From positions 680,497 through 744,496 of the forward strand of contig VXAZ01000475.1 in the NCBI GenBank assembly GCA_013399875.1: a DNA stretch of 64,000 bases. Reading direction: 5' to 3'. Shown in pieces: positions 49,441 to 62,625 of the stretch. The notes beneath the pieces were generated by a model. The model did no database searches, had not been told where the DNA came from, and saw only the letters and a list, made by a program, of their open reading frames with translations. Source of the stretch: Gymnorhina tibicen. Taxonomy: Eukaryota > Chordata > Aves > Passeriformes > Artamidae. The position numbers and the translations under genes are program-made. Within the stretch, counting starts at the first letter, position 1, and the number at the start of each line of letters is the position of its first letter.

Positions 49441-52400
49441 CTAAATGGTCAGACAGGGAAGTTTCCTGAACAGTTCTTATCAAGGATGCTGTTAAAGACT
49501 ACAAACATGCCTTAATTTGCAGTATAAACATGCCAAGAGCATTTATACCCACAATTTGTTCCTTACGCCTGCTCCACATTTTTTCCCAGCCTTTCTTAGA
49601 CTAATTAGAAGTAAATTCCTTGTTGCTTTAGTGTCACTTCCTTACTGCAAGTGTAGGTCCAAGTCAGACTTTTGTGTTTTAAACTGAATGTTTGGGAAAA
49701 TAGACATTATGCTCGTAGTTTTCTGTGTTTTGGGTAAGTCACACAAATTGTATGCATCCTTTTATCAGCTCTTTAAAATAAAGACAATCTTTCTTCTAAA
49801 CCTCTGTAAAGCAACCAAAAACTACCACAGCAATATTAAAGGAGAACAGTATCCCAAAGACTTGAAGTTTCCCCATGTAAAAGTTAACAGATTTTGCATC
49901 TTCCTCATTCTGTCCCAAAACTGCTTCAAGAAAATGACCCTATTTTCACTACTGAAAGCTTCACCCTAGCTGAAAGACAAAAGCACAAAATTGTGCCAAA
50001 ATGAAAAACGTTTCAGGCACTAATAAAATAATTTTTTTATTTTCCTATGAACATTATGGAGAGATACTTTTTTTCCATTTGTTTCCATTTTCCATTTAAT
50101 CCAGCCAGTTTGCCCATTTCTCTGTCAGTACAGACACACACAAGATCAATTCAAATCTGTGCAGGATCTTTCTACCCACTGTGTTTAATTTTTCTGTCCA
50201 AAGTCATCATTTAAATAAATAAATAAAGCCCTTTCTTCCTTCTTCTATGTTCCAAGTTACAACTACTTTCATGAAAAACAGCAAACGTTTTTCTGGGTAG
50301 CTTGCACCTTTAAACCTAGAAATTAATTACAGATAGTCACTCCTGCTGTCAAGCCACCCTGTGTTTCCCCAGCTGAAGCCCAAATAACACAAAATCCAGT
50401 TAGAGGCCATCATAAAGCCATGTTTTGAACTCCTCATTAGTGAATGTTTTTTTTTCTTTTTCAGCTTTAACCAAGTTCTTTATCATTTTGAATGCTTCTC
50501 TAAGTCACCTTGAAATCTTCCCTTTTGCAGAGAAAAATCCATCAGCATTTGCTTTTCCTCTCTTCATTTCCCCTGAACAAATATTACTCATTTATCTCAA
50601 ACTGCCTTTTTCCAACAAGTCTGACAAAAAGTCACTCAAAAAGGTATAGCACAGATGTTCCACAACAAAATCTTTGTTCAAAGATTTTTTACTTCCTTTT
50701 CAAATTCTGAACTTTCCCAGAGCTATTTTGAGGGCTGGGATTCTGTACTGTTGTAGGGACGGGTATATATGTATGTATATATATTAATTGTGTCATAAAT
50801 TTTTAAGTAGGTTCTTGAAAGAAATCACTGGAGATTTCTCCCAGTGACTGGCCCTAAGCATTTGTCATTCATTACATTTTCACTGCCACAACCTGCTAGA
50901 AACCTTCCAAGTTAGTTAAGAGTTAGCTTAAGGCTCTTTTCGCCCATGGCTGTCTCTAAACAAATTATGCATTTTGAATTGAAGGTGTTCCCTCCCTACA
51001 GCCATGCAAATTGTTTCTAATACTAGAACTGCCATGGGTAGCTAGGAAGATACTCCATAATTGTTGCTTGTGATCTCCTTTTGTAGACAGTGAGCAAATG
51101 ACACTTTCAGACAGCAAAAGTCTGACATATATTCGGAAACTTCCAAAAATTTCTGTTGGGAGTACTGTTAATTTCCAGTCTCCCTCTTCTCTCAGAAGGA
51201 CACTTTGTGTACCATAAACATAGTCATCACTGCTCACTGGAGCTGAAACTCTGAGTAGAAGGAGGAGCCTCTCGCACCTGTATTTTTCCTGTTTGATTCC
51301 TATCGGGGAAGCACGTGAACATTGCTATGGTTGCATGTAGACACACACACATGCATACACACCATACTACAGCTACCATTTACCATTTTAAAAAGTATCA
51401 TTTGGATACTGACTGCAACAGTCTTCTGCGTCTAGTGCAGAGAATTGTGTCACTTCTAACACCACTGTGTGGCAAGAATGCCACATTCTAAATGACCACC
51501 ACCATATATGCACATACAAACCAAACTGGATATAATTATAAATGGCTATGTACAATTAAGAAGACTACTTTGACCTCAGGTTATTCCATTTCAGGAGTTT
51601 GGAGTTATATTACTAACAGTTTACAGTTAAGAAACACAGGCAAGCCTTAGCAGACAGTACAAAGTTTTGCTGGCATCTCATTTAGATGCATGAAACTACT
51701 CTTTCCTCTAGTTTCCCAAAGAGGTTGGATAGGCCCTTAAAACAGGTAGCAGTAATGCAGACTGGAGGTGTGTCAGGGTAGCTTGGTTTCTGTGCTCACT
51801 TAGATGTGTCACATCTAGGAATCTCTCCAAACTGCCTGGGGAGACAGTGCCTGTGGAGACAGTGGTGCCCACCACTACAGCTGGAGGGAGGTCTTTGTAC
51901 ACTGCCCCACAATCACAGATACCCAAGCTGCAAGCCAAGAACAGCTCTCGTCGCTCATGACTTGCTGAGTGCTTTTTTGAAGATTGTCTTGGAAGGAACC
52001 ATTAATCTTCACATAATTTCCATTTTAGAAATGGGTCTGAAAAAGCCGGTCATATAATTTTTCATCATATGGCTCTCTTCAGTCCCTTCCATTGAAACGT
52101 AACTGGTTCTTAGCACTTTATTTCTTCCTACTTTTTGGCTTCTTTAGTGGAGGCACTCCCTTTAACCATGTTAAAAGATTCTCATATTCTTTAAAGTTGA
52201 AAAGAAAATAAAACAACAAACTCTTTATTGCTTCTTTTCTCTGATACTGACTTTTAAACAGATAATGTAATCTTTAAACTGTTTGTTCAGACATGTTATT
52301 ATACGTCCAAAATGACTTGTGATTTTGTAGGTTGCAATTTAAAAAAATGGCAGAAGGAAGCAATCCTTTAAATAACAACAGAAATGTGCTCCCCTCTTTA

Positions 52401-52465
52401 GAGTGCTCATAGTTATTAACATGAGCAATGTCCAAGTCATTAAACCCCAGGATCAAAGCTCTCAC
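49441..52465. other. Unique AT-rich sequence
   Basis: No gene or interspersed repeat. Simple repeats are minor: (AAAT)4 near 50,212-50,227, TA-rich sequence at about 50,764-50,785 and a CA run at 51,342-51,363. Confidence 0.55.
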
Positions 52466-52555
52466 CTTACAAGCTTCTTTTATCTCTAAAGACCTTTCTG
52501 ATATACGTGTCCTAAGTGCTCCGGGGAGATATAGAGGAGTCTCAGCATAGCCTGA
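52466..52555 (-). other. Weak candidate exon (90 bp)
   Basis: On the minus strand, a catgcag acceptor-like site, a 90 bp segment and a donor AAG/gtgaga frame a stretch open in one frame, encoding 30 residues that begin SGYAETPLYL and end SLEIKEACK. The acceptor has a poor pyrimidine tract; the better acceptor 43 bp further upstream (ctctccccattgcag) leads to an in-frame stop for this frame. A second frame is also open, which shows how easily this arises by chance. I do not recognise the peptide. Confidence 0.15.
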
Positions 52556-53208
52556 CTGCATGAATTAACTTGAATTTCCACCAGCCTGTCTGCAATGGGG
52601 AGAGAACTAAATTTTATACCTCCTTTCACCTTGCAAATCTCATGATGTATTAGGAGAGCAAAGGAGGCTTTAGTTTTAGACCACATTTACTACTCAAGTT
52701 ATCTTAAAGGTTCTTTGCAACAAGAAGTTGAATGGGGATGACCCAGAATCCATGGCAGCAGATGATTTAGAAATTCAGTCTCCAGCTGGTGTCTGGTAGC
52801 AATGGCTGTACGAGATTCCCAGACCCTGGACCTAAGGTTTTTACTAGAAGCAATATTTGCCATAATATTTTTCCAATATTCTTCTTTTCACAGGTTTTTT
52901 AACATCCAGAGTGTTGCGTACAAAAGACACTCAGAAATGAAGTCAATTTAACTAGACATTGAGAAGATGCAATCTTTAGCTGAGCAGTTTCATTACCTGT
53001 GTGTTTTGGTACTACCACCTGACAGTGAATCTGAGTCCTAGGATAAAAAATGAAGCCATGAGTCTTCTGGTCAGGAAGGAAGACAACATCAGTAACTCAC
53101 ATAACCATTTAGACCATGCTTACATTCTCCTTCTCCTACATTCTCAGTTCATCAATTCCTTTTTCAGACCTGTATAAATCAGTAGATTTAAAGATGATTT
53201 TGAACTGG
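52556..53208. other. Unique sequence
   Basis: Nothing recognised. Confidence 0.55.
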
Positions 53209-53323
53209 GTTCTGAGCAACCTGGTCTAGTGGAAGGTGTCCCTGCCCATGACAGGGGAATTGGAACTAGATGATCTTTAAAGTCCCTTTCAACACTAATC
53301 ACAGATTAGATGATTCTATGATT
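53209..53323 (+). mobile_element. CR1 3'-end fragment
   Basis: Only the last part of CR1 remains, in the plus orientation: ctgagcaacctggtctagtg, cctgcccatgacagggg, ttggaactagatgatcttta, ccctttcaac and finally the octamer-like gatgattctatgattaaa. It has no coding sequence. The 3' UTR wording matches the opposite-strand tail at 20.5 kb, so the two probably belong to related subfamilies. Confidence 0.9.
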
Positions 53324-53842
53324 AAAGCAGGACATGGCACAGCATCTAATCATGTCTGGCATTCCAGTCACAACAACCTTATCTTTGAAAACAGATCCTG
53401 AACAGCAACTAGAGCACGAGCACAGCTACCATGGTTTGATATAACAACACAGTTTTGCTTGTCTCTATTGACTTCTCATTGGTTTACCTTCTAATAATTT
53501 ACTACAATGCTAACCGTTGAATACATTACCAGTACCTCTAAATTACCTCTAAAGTACCCATTTTTTTCCCTCTTAGATATTTATATACTGAATTAAAATC
53601 ACAGTAGGACATGTATGTCTTTGCTTCTACTTGTTGAGATTTAAGTTGCCTCTCTCATCTGCTGATAGATGCATGTACCGTAATGCAAGCAGGATATTAA
53701 AAAGGTAATTCTTTTTCTTTTCCCTCTTTGAATAGCTTACCTTTTTTTTAAAGGATCAACTAACTCAAGTAGCTCTTCTGTATTCCTTTATTAGCTTGCA
53801 GCATGCTTTTTAAAGCATGATATGGCAACACAATTTAAAAAT

Positions 53843-53896
53843 GAACGTGATCTTAAAGGTCTTTTCAAATCTCAACAAGTCTATGATTCTAAGAAT
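53843..53896 (+). mobile_element. Very short CR1 3' tail relic
   Basis: About 50 bp: gatcttaaaggtctttt, caaatctcaacaag, then tctatgattctaag. It matches the final segment of the CR1 3' UTR including one octamer. At this length it is a plausible but decayed dead-on-arrival insertion. Confidence 0.6.
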
Positions 53897-54567
53897 GGCC
53901 ATGATGAATCTGGTCTTTAACAAACACTAATCCACCATTTAGTCTGATTTCCCCTTTCTGGTTATATTTTTTCGGGGTTTTTTTTTTTTTAAGTGAGAAA
54001 ATGGCAAAATTATTTAGGAGATTTCTGGAAAAAACAATAATTCAAGTAGCTAGAACTCAGACCATGCCTATTAAAAATACTAGAAAGGTTAGGTCGATGT
54101 ACATATCCTGAAGTAAAGTATATTTCAAGTGACTGTGTGATATAGGGAGAATTCAGTTTCATTTGGGCACTAGTTGGATTTCCACTAAAGAGTGTATGCT
54201 AAATCTCTTACTGTCCTCCTCTTCCAGCAGGAGAACGTGAGCTACAAGACAAGTGGTGGTCCATTGTGACTATCCATGCTGGGTCACTAGTGTTATACCT
54301 GTGCATTTTGAGAGCAAAGTACCAGCAGTTCAACATGACGGCATACAACGTGCTAGGCTCATAGATGGGGCTGTCCAAGGTCATGGGCAATGCCAGACCA
54401 GCCTCTATGGTCGTTTCCATGTACACCAACAACTCTCTGGTGTAAAAGTGCAATGGCTGCCCTAGACTTGATTTGAGATGAACAGATCTTCATCAGCAAA
54501 GCATTTGACAGGATGAAATTAAACCTAGGAATAAAGGAAGGAATCAAAGAACAGATAACAGTGATCA
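53897..54567. other. Unique sequence
   Basis: A poly-T run lies near 53,975-53,990. The 54,228-54,550 part has several CpGs and open frames on both strands (70-80 codons) but nothing that I recognise. Confidence 0.5.
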
Positions 54568-54702
54568 TGTTGAAGGTCATCTAGTCGGACATTCTTCCTC
54601 AAAGCAGGTCCACTAGAGCAGGTCACCCTGGACATGACCATGTCCAGTCAGGTATCAAATATTTTCAAGGATGGAGACGACTGCTCTGGGCAACCTGTTG
54701 TG
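54568..54702 (-). mobile_element. CR1 3' UTR/ORF2-end fragment
   Basis: Reverse-strand CR1: gaaggtcatctagtcggaca, ctcaaagcaggtccactaga, gcaggtcaccctggacatga, ccatgtccagtcaggt and ttttcaaggatggagacgac, ending gggcaacctgttgtg. The octamer tail and the rest of ORF2 are lost. Sequence decay is moderate. Confidence 0.85.
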
Positions 54703-57700
54703 ATAGGACACTTTAGTAGGATGGCACCGTGTATATTTGCAAACATGGGCAAATAAATAGATTAAGCATGGGAAGAATTTCCAAGCAGGTACATTCATTC
54801 TCTTCTCTGGGAAGCTATCCTCGTCCAGACTATAAAAGTCTCAGGCTTAACAGTTAGAGATTGTATGGAAATGCCATCAGCAAATCTGTTCCAGGTCTAC
54901 AGATCATTTGAAAAGAGTTTGTTCTACTGACTCCCCATTCACAGTTCATATTTTGATGTTTTGTTACACAATTCAACATCTTTCTTTCTAGATGATTTGC
55001 GTAATTCTTCATCCCAGCACAAAATCTAGACCGAACATTTTTCACTATGTGAAATATTCTCCTGGTAAATGTGCATTTCAGGCTGATGTTTGCTTTACAC
55101 AGTAATAGAACACCCAAAGCACTCAAATAATTGTGAAAGGCAGACACAAATGGCTTGCAATCAAAACCATTAAATCTGAATTCATATTCAAACGTGAATA
55201 AATATTCTCAGAAAAACTGATGCTAACTTTCACTGAGCACTCACTGATCAATGTTCGGGATGTGTATTTGCTCATGGTCCTTTCTGGTCAGTGCATGATT
55301 TTGGAAAACACCTTGCTTTTCTTCCACTTCTGCTTCTCATAATTTGTGGCAGACAAGCTCACTAACAATAGCTGTAGGTTTGCCCCGAGTTGCTCCTACT
55401 CCATTTCCCACTCAGAGACCTTAGACGTGCAGTTGCCTGAACTGTCAACACAAGAGGAAAGACAAACTAACAAACAAATACATGTGTAGGCCTGCGTTCC
55501 TATGTAAAATTTACCTAAACTAATCAATGATGAATTAGATGATGAATGCTCTTACTCTAATTGACATTAACAGAAGCTGCTAGATGAGCTGTGCAAACTT
55601 AAACCTAACTTTGGGTATCTGTTTTTGACATACTTGGCCAAACTGTCCAAGAAGAGAGAGAAACAACATGAAACAACTGAAAAATGTGTTGTGAGCAACT
55701 GCATTATTTGCCACAAAAACAATAGCAGCAACTTCAAAACAGGCAGGAAGATTCCTACGTATTTAAGGGCTTACGAAGAAAAAAGAGACAGAAGGACACT
55801 TCTTTCATTATTGTGCTTCTCAGAATACAAGTTTCAGAGGGCATTTTTAGAAGGCTTCTACAGTATTACATGACATTACTGGCAATGTTGACTGAGATCA
55901 TTCAGAGTTAACACAACAAAATGGGAATTGACACTTTTTTTTTCTGATTTCTTCTCATAAAGCATAATAACCATGTAGATCAACAGCACTTCCAGAGAAA
56001 CAGTGAATAAACTGCATTTGATTTGGGCTGCATATTCACAGATGATGTTCAAATATTGCCCTGGACTATCTAAATGTTTTGACAGCATGACTGAACTGGA
56101 AATATCTTTAGGTCAGCATGGCTTGTACAATTTCACATTTCCCTCTTTCTGGTCATTTTGCAAGTAAGTTGTTTTCCTTCATTGCTTATTGAAATCAATG
56201 AGATTTACACCTTCCTTTGGCTTAGGAACATCCCTAGAGTGAGCTTTCTCCTTGGACACTTGCATTTCTGTTCTCAATACAAACACGGAATTCTAGACAT
56301 GTCTTTACAGAGGAAACCATAGAGATAATTTTCATTTTGGAGATTCTGGAAGGTGGTTGTATCTGGGCCAGGCAGCACATCCTTATTAAGAGAACACAGG
56401 TGAAGAGACGACACCATTTCACATTTCTGTTATTACCTGTAAAATCTACCTGTAGAATCTACATAGACAAGTTCAGCTGTTGAAACATTGAAGGTCTAAT
56501 TGTAATTTACCACTCCGTCCTGGTGGGACTGAACCATGCAGTAACTCAGTCTGTGCACAGATGGGACTTCTGTCTTGCATCAGCTGCTGCAAAAATACAC
56601 TTACTTTCTCTAATAACCTTACCTTTTTCCTGAGTCCCCACAACAGAGTGAAGAAATTTCATCTCAGGCACTGATGTTGCTATGTGAACAAGTCCTGAGT
56701 CTCCCATAATGCACACAAAGTCTCATGAACTCCACAGCCAACTGGAGCTAAATTCTCTGGCCAGGTAACCCTGTTACACTTCCTCATGGCAATGTGCTGT
56801 ACTTTGCTTCACATCCCTGCTGTGCCTGCAGGTGTGGGCAGACCACATCGGTGACTCCTGATCTTAGGCAGCTTTGCCTTGTAAATTGAAAAGACCAATT
56901 GCCTGTTCTTCTCTTGTTTTTTTTCAGTGAAAACTAACTTCATCTGCTTAATTCATCATTAGAGAGCATATGAAAGCTGCTGTGCAGGGAAGAAGGAAAG
57001 GGCAGGAAAGAAGCAATTAATATGTGGAAAAGGTAAAGGAGAAGGAATTTTCTTAAACTTGTTTCAAAATACAAGAGGAAAAAGACTGAAGGGAAAAAAA
57101 TTCAAAGCATATAAAAAGCCACATCGAGGTAGGCAAAGTATAACTTATTTTTGGAATTCACTGCTGCAGTAAGTCCACACCTGACTTTTAAATATGAGTT
57201 ATTTTGAATTTGAGAGCTTCTCTGGAGTGAATTGCATTAGTTTCTATGCAAGTTCACACTGAGAAAAAAAATTAAAAAAACCAGTGATCTATCAGTAATC
57301 ATGAATACGAGCTTTAAGACTTCCTATAAAGTTGATTTTTCAGGCACATTGAGTAGATCTATTTCAGATCCTGTACCATTTAGCAGATAAAGGAATTATA
57401 ACCTTCTTTCTCATCAGTTTAGGTGCTAGTATCATGTGCTTATTTCACATGCTAAAACTCCTAAGGACATTTTTACTGAGTATAATAATACAGCAATGTA
57501 GCACAGTAACTGGTTTTTATACAGCAGGGAAAAAGCCACCTAAATTAATTTTATGAAAACCAGGTATCAAATGTTATTAAACTAATCGCACATTTGCATT
57601 ATCATTCAAATTCACTTTAAGTTATGCAAATGTAATTTTAAAATCCTAATCTATATTGCTTTATTTTAATGTATTTATTTATTTAATCAGAGACATGGAG

Positions 57701-59572
57701 GAGGCTTATAGTTCAAAACTTCAGAGCTGAGTAAATTTATTTTTTACTGGGTAAAAAAAATGCTTTTTTTTCCTTTCTTTCTTTGTCAATCACCTTCATA
57801 TATTACTGTCTTTAAAACAGCAAATGATCTTCCGTTGCTTTTAGAGTCAGAATAGATTTTTCTCTGTCTTGATCTCATCCAGGTTGCCTTGTGTGTGAAT
57901 ACATGGTAAGCAGGCTACACGCTTTTCCATGGTACAAGTAGAGAGACAAAGGCCTGAACTGGCATCATGATCAGTCTCCAAAATAGCTTCTCCTTCAGGT
58001 CCAGAGGGAAAAAACAGGGCAGAAAAAACCTTCATTGCAGGTGTCTACACTGTTTGCTTTTGTAGATGAATTTAAGGTAGCTTTTTAGGGGGTCAGTATT
58101 TAATTATTTTATGGACTGCTATCTTTATTTGAAAGGAAAGATGAACCAGTTTTAAAAAAATAAATATTTTAAGCAAGAATTCCCATGCTTTGTTAAAAAA
58201 TGCCATGCTGTGTATTGAAGAGAATCAAAGACAATGTAAGGCAAAAGCCTTCTTGGTAAGAGATTGGAATGATACTTAAAATTAAGCAATGGAGATGATG
58301 AGACCACTTTCATTCTTGTATTATTACTTTTCCCCCAATTCCTTTAAATTCTTCTGGAAGACACTGGAAAGTTCCCATGGAAATAGAACTTAATCTAAAG
58401 AACATTGCTTTATAGTATTTCACTATATTTTGGGTCATGTCATTGACTTCTATGGCTCAACATTTCTGATAAAAACAAAATCCAAAACTTTGACCAAGTC
58501 CTGACACCCAAAACATCAATATTCAGAGAGGCTACCTGATGGGTTTTTTGTGCCCTTGCTCTTTATTTTTAAGGCGTAAGACACTGCAGACTTTGTACTC
58601 TAGCTTGTATTATTCAAGCCACCAAAGATGACAGATGTTTTTTAGGCTGCAGTTAGCAAGGGAGCATAGATTGAAATGTTGGGTTTTTTTATTACTGCTT
58701 TTGATGCACACAAATCCTTTAAGAAGAATTTCAGCAATTGTTCTATTATTGCATGTCCCCTCTCCCCTTCAGATGAATTATTCATACTTTGTTGTCATAG
58801 AAATCCTTTCTCTCTCTGAAATGTTTAATAACTAGTCTTGACTCCCAACTAGACAATGAATTAAGGTGTAACAAAAGCTTTATTAACTAATGTGCTTGTG
58901 GCAGTCATATTGTTTGTCTTCCATCTACACTTGCCTTGAGCAGTTGTCAGTCCAGCCCAGTGATATTAGTGATGACAGCAAAAATGCCTCTAAGGAATGC
59001 CCTTTGCATAAGCTGGTTTCTTGGATAGCGTCCATCTCCTTTGCAGAGTGATGAGCCTCCACTCTTCTGTTAGCTCGACTTTCCAAAGCAGTGGTAGACA
59101 GCCACTGCTCTCTGCCAGGATACCCTGCTGTGACAGATGGGGATGTGGGATTTAGTGGACATTAAGAATCACATAAAGTGTCAAGTCTTAAAAGGGAAAA
59201 GGGTGACAGTGGCATTTTCACTGTTTTAAGCCTGTGTCTACATTACTCACCTGTGCTGATTTACTCTTTAACTGTGTCCCGCAATGCAGACCAAGTAGTT
59301 GTTGATCTAATTTGTCTATTTGCCCCAACCATTACCATGATTGGCATGTCTGATATTTTGCATCTGAGCGTTGTGTTGGAGAGCATCGTAACCTTTTCAC
59401 CTACCATACACCTGAGGAGGAAAAATCTGAGTGCAAGAAAGTATTCAGGAATATGCAGATCTGAACTTTTCTACCATTTTTGCAACAGTGCCTTTGGGGA
59501 ATATTACACATACAGAATAAACATCCCCTTTAACTTTTAATTTTCCCAGCAGAAAAATATCTGCTTCCTTAG
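54703..59572. other. Unique AT-rich sequence
   Basis: Nearly 5 kb with no supported gene or repeat. A splice-bounded 57 bp segment on the minus strand ending at a good donor (AAAAG/gtaagg, about 56,628) and a 120-codon plus-strand frame at 59,178-59,540 were examined and not accepted. Confidence 0.5.
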
Positions 59573-60062
59573 CAATCACAGAGTGGGTCAGGTTGGAAGG
59601 GACTGCAGTGGGTCATCTGGTCCAACCTCCCTGCTCAAGCAGAGTCATCCTAGAGCACATTGCACAGGATTGTGTCCAGATGGTTCTTGAATATCTCCAG
59701 TGAGGGAGACTCCACACCCTCTTTGGACAATCTGTTCCAGTGTTTGGTCACCTGCACAGTAAGGAAGGTCCTCCTCATAGGTGGAACTTCCTCTGCATCA
59801 GTTTCATGCCATTTTCTCTTGTCCTTGGCATCAGCAGGAAGAGCCTGGATGCCTCCTCTTGGCACGTCCCTTCAGATACTTAGGGACACCGAGGAGGTCC
59901 CCTCCCAGTCATCTCTTCTCAAGGCTGAGCAGGCAGAGCTCCCTCAGCCTTTCCTTATAAGAGACACGCTCCAGTCCCTTGATCACCTTTGTAGCCCTTT
60001 GCTGGACCCACTCCAGAAGCTTCATGTCTCTCTTGTACTGAGGAGCCCAAACAACGGTGTCA
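59573..60062 (-). mobile_element. 5'-truncated CR1 LINE fragment
   Basis: The left edge has a decayed octamer (atcacagagtgggtcaggtt), then ggaagggactgcagtgggtc and the CR1 3' UTR. On the minus strand, remnants of the reverse transcriptase C-terminus follow, for example VQVTKHWNRLSKEGVESPSL and the region of SLEK/RRDD-like sequence. At 59,900-60,050 is the part above it (ctccctcagcctttccttat, tgctggacccactccagaag, ttgtactgaggagccca). The 5' end is truncated. The ORF2 remnant is shifted and interrupted. Confidence 0.93.
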
Positions 60063-60438
60063 CCTCACACAACTGAAGACCTAAAGTCACATTAGAGAAG
60101 GCATTTTCCCTTTCTTTTATGGAATGTTGGTAAGCCAGCTTGGGTGATGACCAGCAGCCATGGGTGGTGCTCAGCTGGAAGATGGAAGAGAAGAGAGAGG
60201 GAAAGCTGGAGTGACTTCCTCCTCACCTGCCTGGGTGTTCTGGAGCATCTTCCTCTTCCTCACAGCCTCCTTCTTCAGCCACCCAAGGTTTGGGAATGAG
60301 AAATACTGCTTTGGGGGAAAAAACAAAGTGTGAGTATGTTGGCTTGGGGGTCCTCCTGCCCAAGTCCATCTTTAGAAGTCACCAGGCATCTTGTGAACAT
60401 AAACCTCCCAAAAGACCAAGATTCAGACACTTCGTCTG

Positions 60439-60525
60439 CCTCTTCCTTCTCCTCCTCTATCCCTCCCCTTCCTCCTGCCCCTCCTCTGTCCCTCTTCCTC
60501 CTCCTCTATAGCTCCTCCTTCTCTT
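60439..60525. repeat. CT-rich polypyrimidine tract
   Basis: Almost 90 bp of C and T with only a few interruptions (g, ata). Mirror-like blocks of cctcct and ctcctc could form intramolecular triplex DNA. It is not a regular microsatellite. Confidence 0.9.
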
Positions 60526-62535
60526 GGAATCTCACCCTCAGTGGTTCCTAGCTTCTAAGCCCAGTCTCACTCCATCTGAACACAATTCATTCCCTGCTCA
60601 CTTTTTTTTGAGGTCAGCTATAAGATACTTCAAAACTGATTCTGAGTTCCCTATGCGCATTCTACAGTCATTTCATTCAGTCTATCATTCCCCTGGGTCC
60701 ATAGTTTATGGGAACCCTGGTGTACCGCATGCCATTCCTAAACCTGAGGAGGTGGTACTGTCCAAAAGAAGACAGAGATAGCCCTGTTGTTTTAGTTCGA
60801 TTCAGTTCAGTGCAATTAACTTTGTAGTCCCCATGTGTACTCACGTTGCAGCTTCACATATACCCTGCAAGAGTTTCCCCTTGGCAGAAACAATGAGCAC
60901 TGTTGGTCTTAAGCTGTTGATATACTGGAACTCAGCCAGAGCTGTGTGTGAGTTGTGGATAAATGATCTATAGGTTATGTCAGATTCTTCTGTAGTGTTC
61001 TGAATGGACAGTAAAAGGCCCAGCTCACGGTGTCAGTATCAGCCCAAGTCCATCTGATAGTCAATAAAAGCAATGTTCTAAAAATTCCATGTTTGGCCTG
61101 AAAGAGATAAATCAGCTAATGCAACAGTCTATGAACAGTATTTCTGGATGAAAGACCTGACAGAATTGTAAATCACTAGAGCTTCTGATGATGGTTCTAA
61201 TTCAGGAATAGCAGTCTATTTTCTTGGAAGAGAGTTCATGGGAATAACAAAGGCTTATATTTTAGGACACCAGCTGCCTTCAAGCTTGAGTAAGGCATAT
61301 GGGATGAATGTCTTATTTTTGTCCAGCCTGCTGGGATGACAAAACCCAACACCACTGGCCAACAAGGAGTTGCTTCCAGGGAGGGATATGGAACCAGTTC
61401 TGCTTTGCTGGCAACTCTCCCATGAGGCAAAAGATATCATTCAGGGAAGGGGTGCCAGAAGCCAACAGACAACCTCCATTTTCTTCACTTCTACTTGAAA
61501 TGTGCGTAGGGGAGAAAGAGAGTGACTTTGCCAACACAGGTATCAGAAAAATGGCTGGGGAGACAAGCTGTTGTCCCAAGACATGGGCATGGGGGCACAG
61601 CCCCTTTTCAAATTTATCCTTTCACATTTTCTTTCGGCTGTCATGACCTTATTTTACTACTTTACCCTGGATTTTGCCTATAGTTTTGGCAGTGTCTACA
61701 CATGAATTATTCTTTTCAGTCAAGAAAATTCCAGCAAGCTTCTACTAAGAAGGCTCTGCCTCTTTAAAACTTCTCATTTGATTTTCAGTCCGTGTGGGGA
61801 GTGGTACATTCAGCATCATTTATTCATCCAAAATTTGGTAAGTATATTTGATCTAACAAGTGCTTTATCTATTCAATGTCCTGTTGAAAATGTCTACTGA
61901 GTCCTTTCCAGCCCTCTGAGACACAAATATTTAATATAAAGCAGAATATGCATGACTGGGTTTGGGAATATTTTGTGACACTAGTGCTCATTATATGTGG
62001 CCTATGCCAAAAACTCCCTTATTTTAATATTTTGTCACAAATCATCATTTGCTGTTATGCATCTATTTTACCTCATTAATGTGTAATGAATGGTCTCTGG
62101 GTTAGACTGAATTTGACTTTTGCAGCTCATTAATATCAAAAGAAGTGAGGTAAAAGCAGAACAATACTTAAAAATAATTCTTCTGGCTCAGAAAAATATT
62201 GAAAAAGACGCAGATGTTAAAAAAAAATTTCTTAATTTAATAGATATTTCAGAATTGTGAAGCAATAATTTTCCATGCAAAATAAAATAAATAATAGAGT
62301 ATGCAATATGTAGCTGTGTGTCAATTTGAATGAATATTAGGTTGTTTTCTAAATCACATAAAAATACAGGTCTTGCCCAGCAAAGTGTACTAGCTTGTAC
62401 GCTCCCTGGATGAATTCAGCTAGTCTCCCTAAACCATCTGTCATTACAAGAAGACAAGCTTAAGCTTTGTTGGACTAGGCTTACCTGAAGAGCCAACATT
62501 CTCCTTCTGGCCCCATCCCCTAATTTAATTTTTGA

Positions 62536-62625
62536 TTCTTTTTCTTTCTTTTTTTTTTTTTTTCCTGTTAGGCTTGCTTTTCTCCTTTTTTTTTTTCCCC
62601 TTTTCCTTTTTTTTTTTTTTTTTTT
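62536..62625. repeat. T-rich double homopolymer tract
   Basis: Two long T runs (about 15 and 21 T) flank a short ttaggcttgctt/ccccttttcc segment. On the minus strand these read as poly-A, which might be retroposon tails, but I see no element body adjacent. Confidence 0.9.

Noticed and set aside
56572..56700. Minus-strand segment ending at AAAAG/gtaagg that is open in one frame (TSVPEMKFLHSV...)
   Set aside because: Weak acceptor, unknown peptide, and its phase does not join the 32 kb candidate directly.
59178..59540. 120-codon plus-strand frame
   Set aside because: No homology recognised, no splice or promoter context, and it sits directly beside a CR1 insertion.
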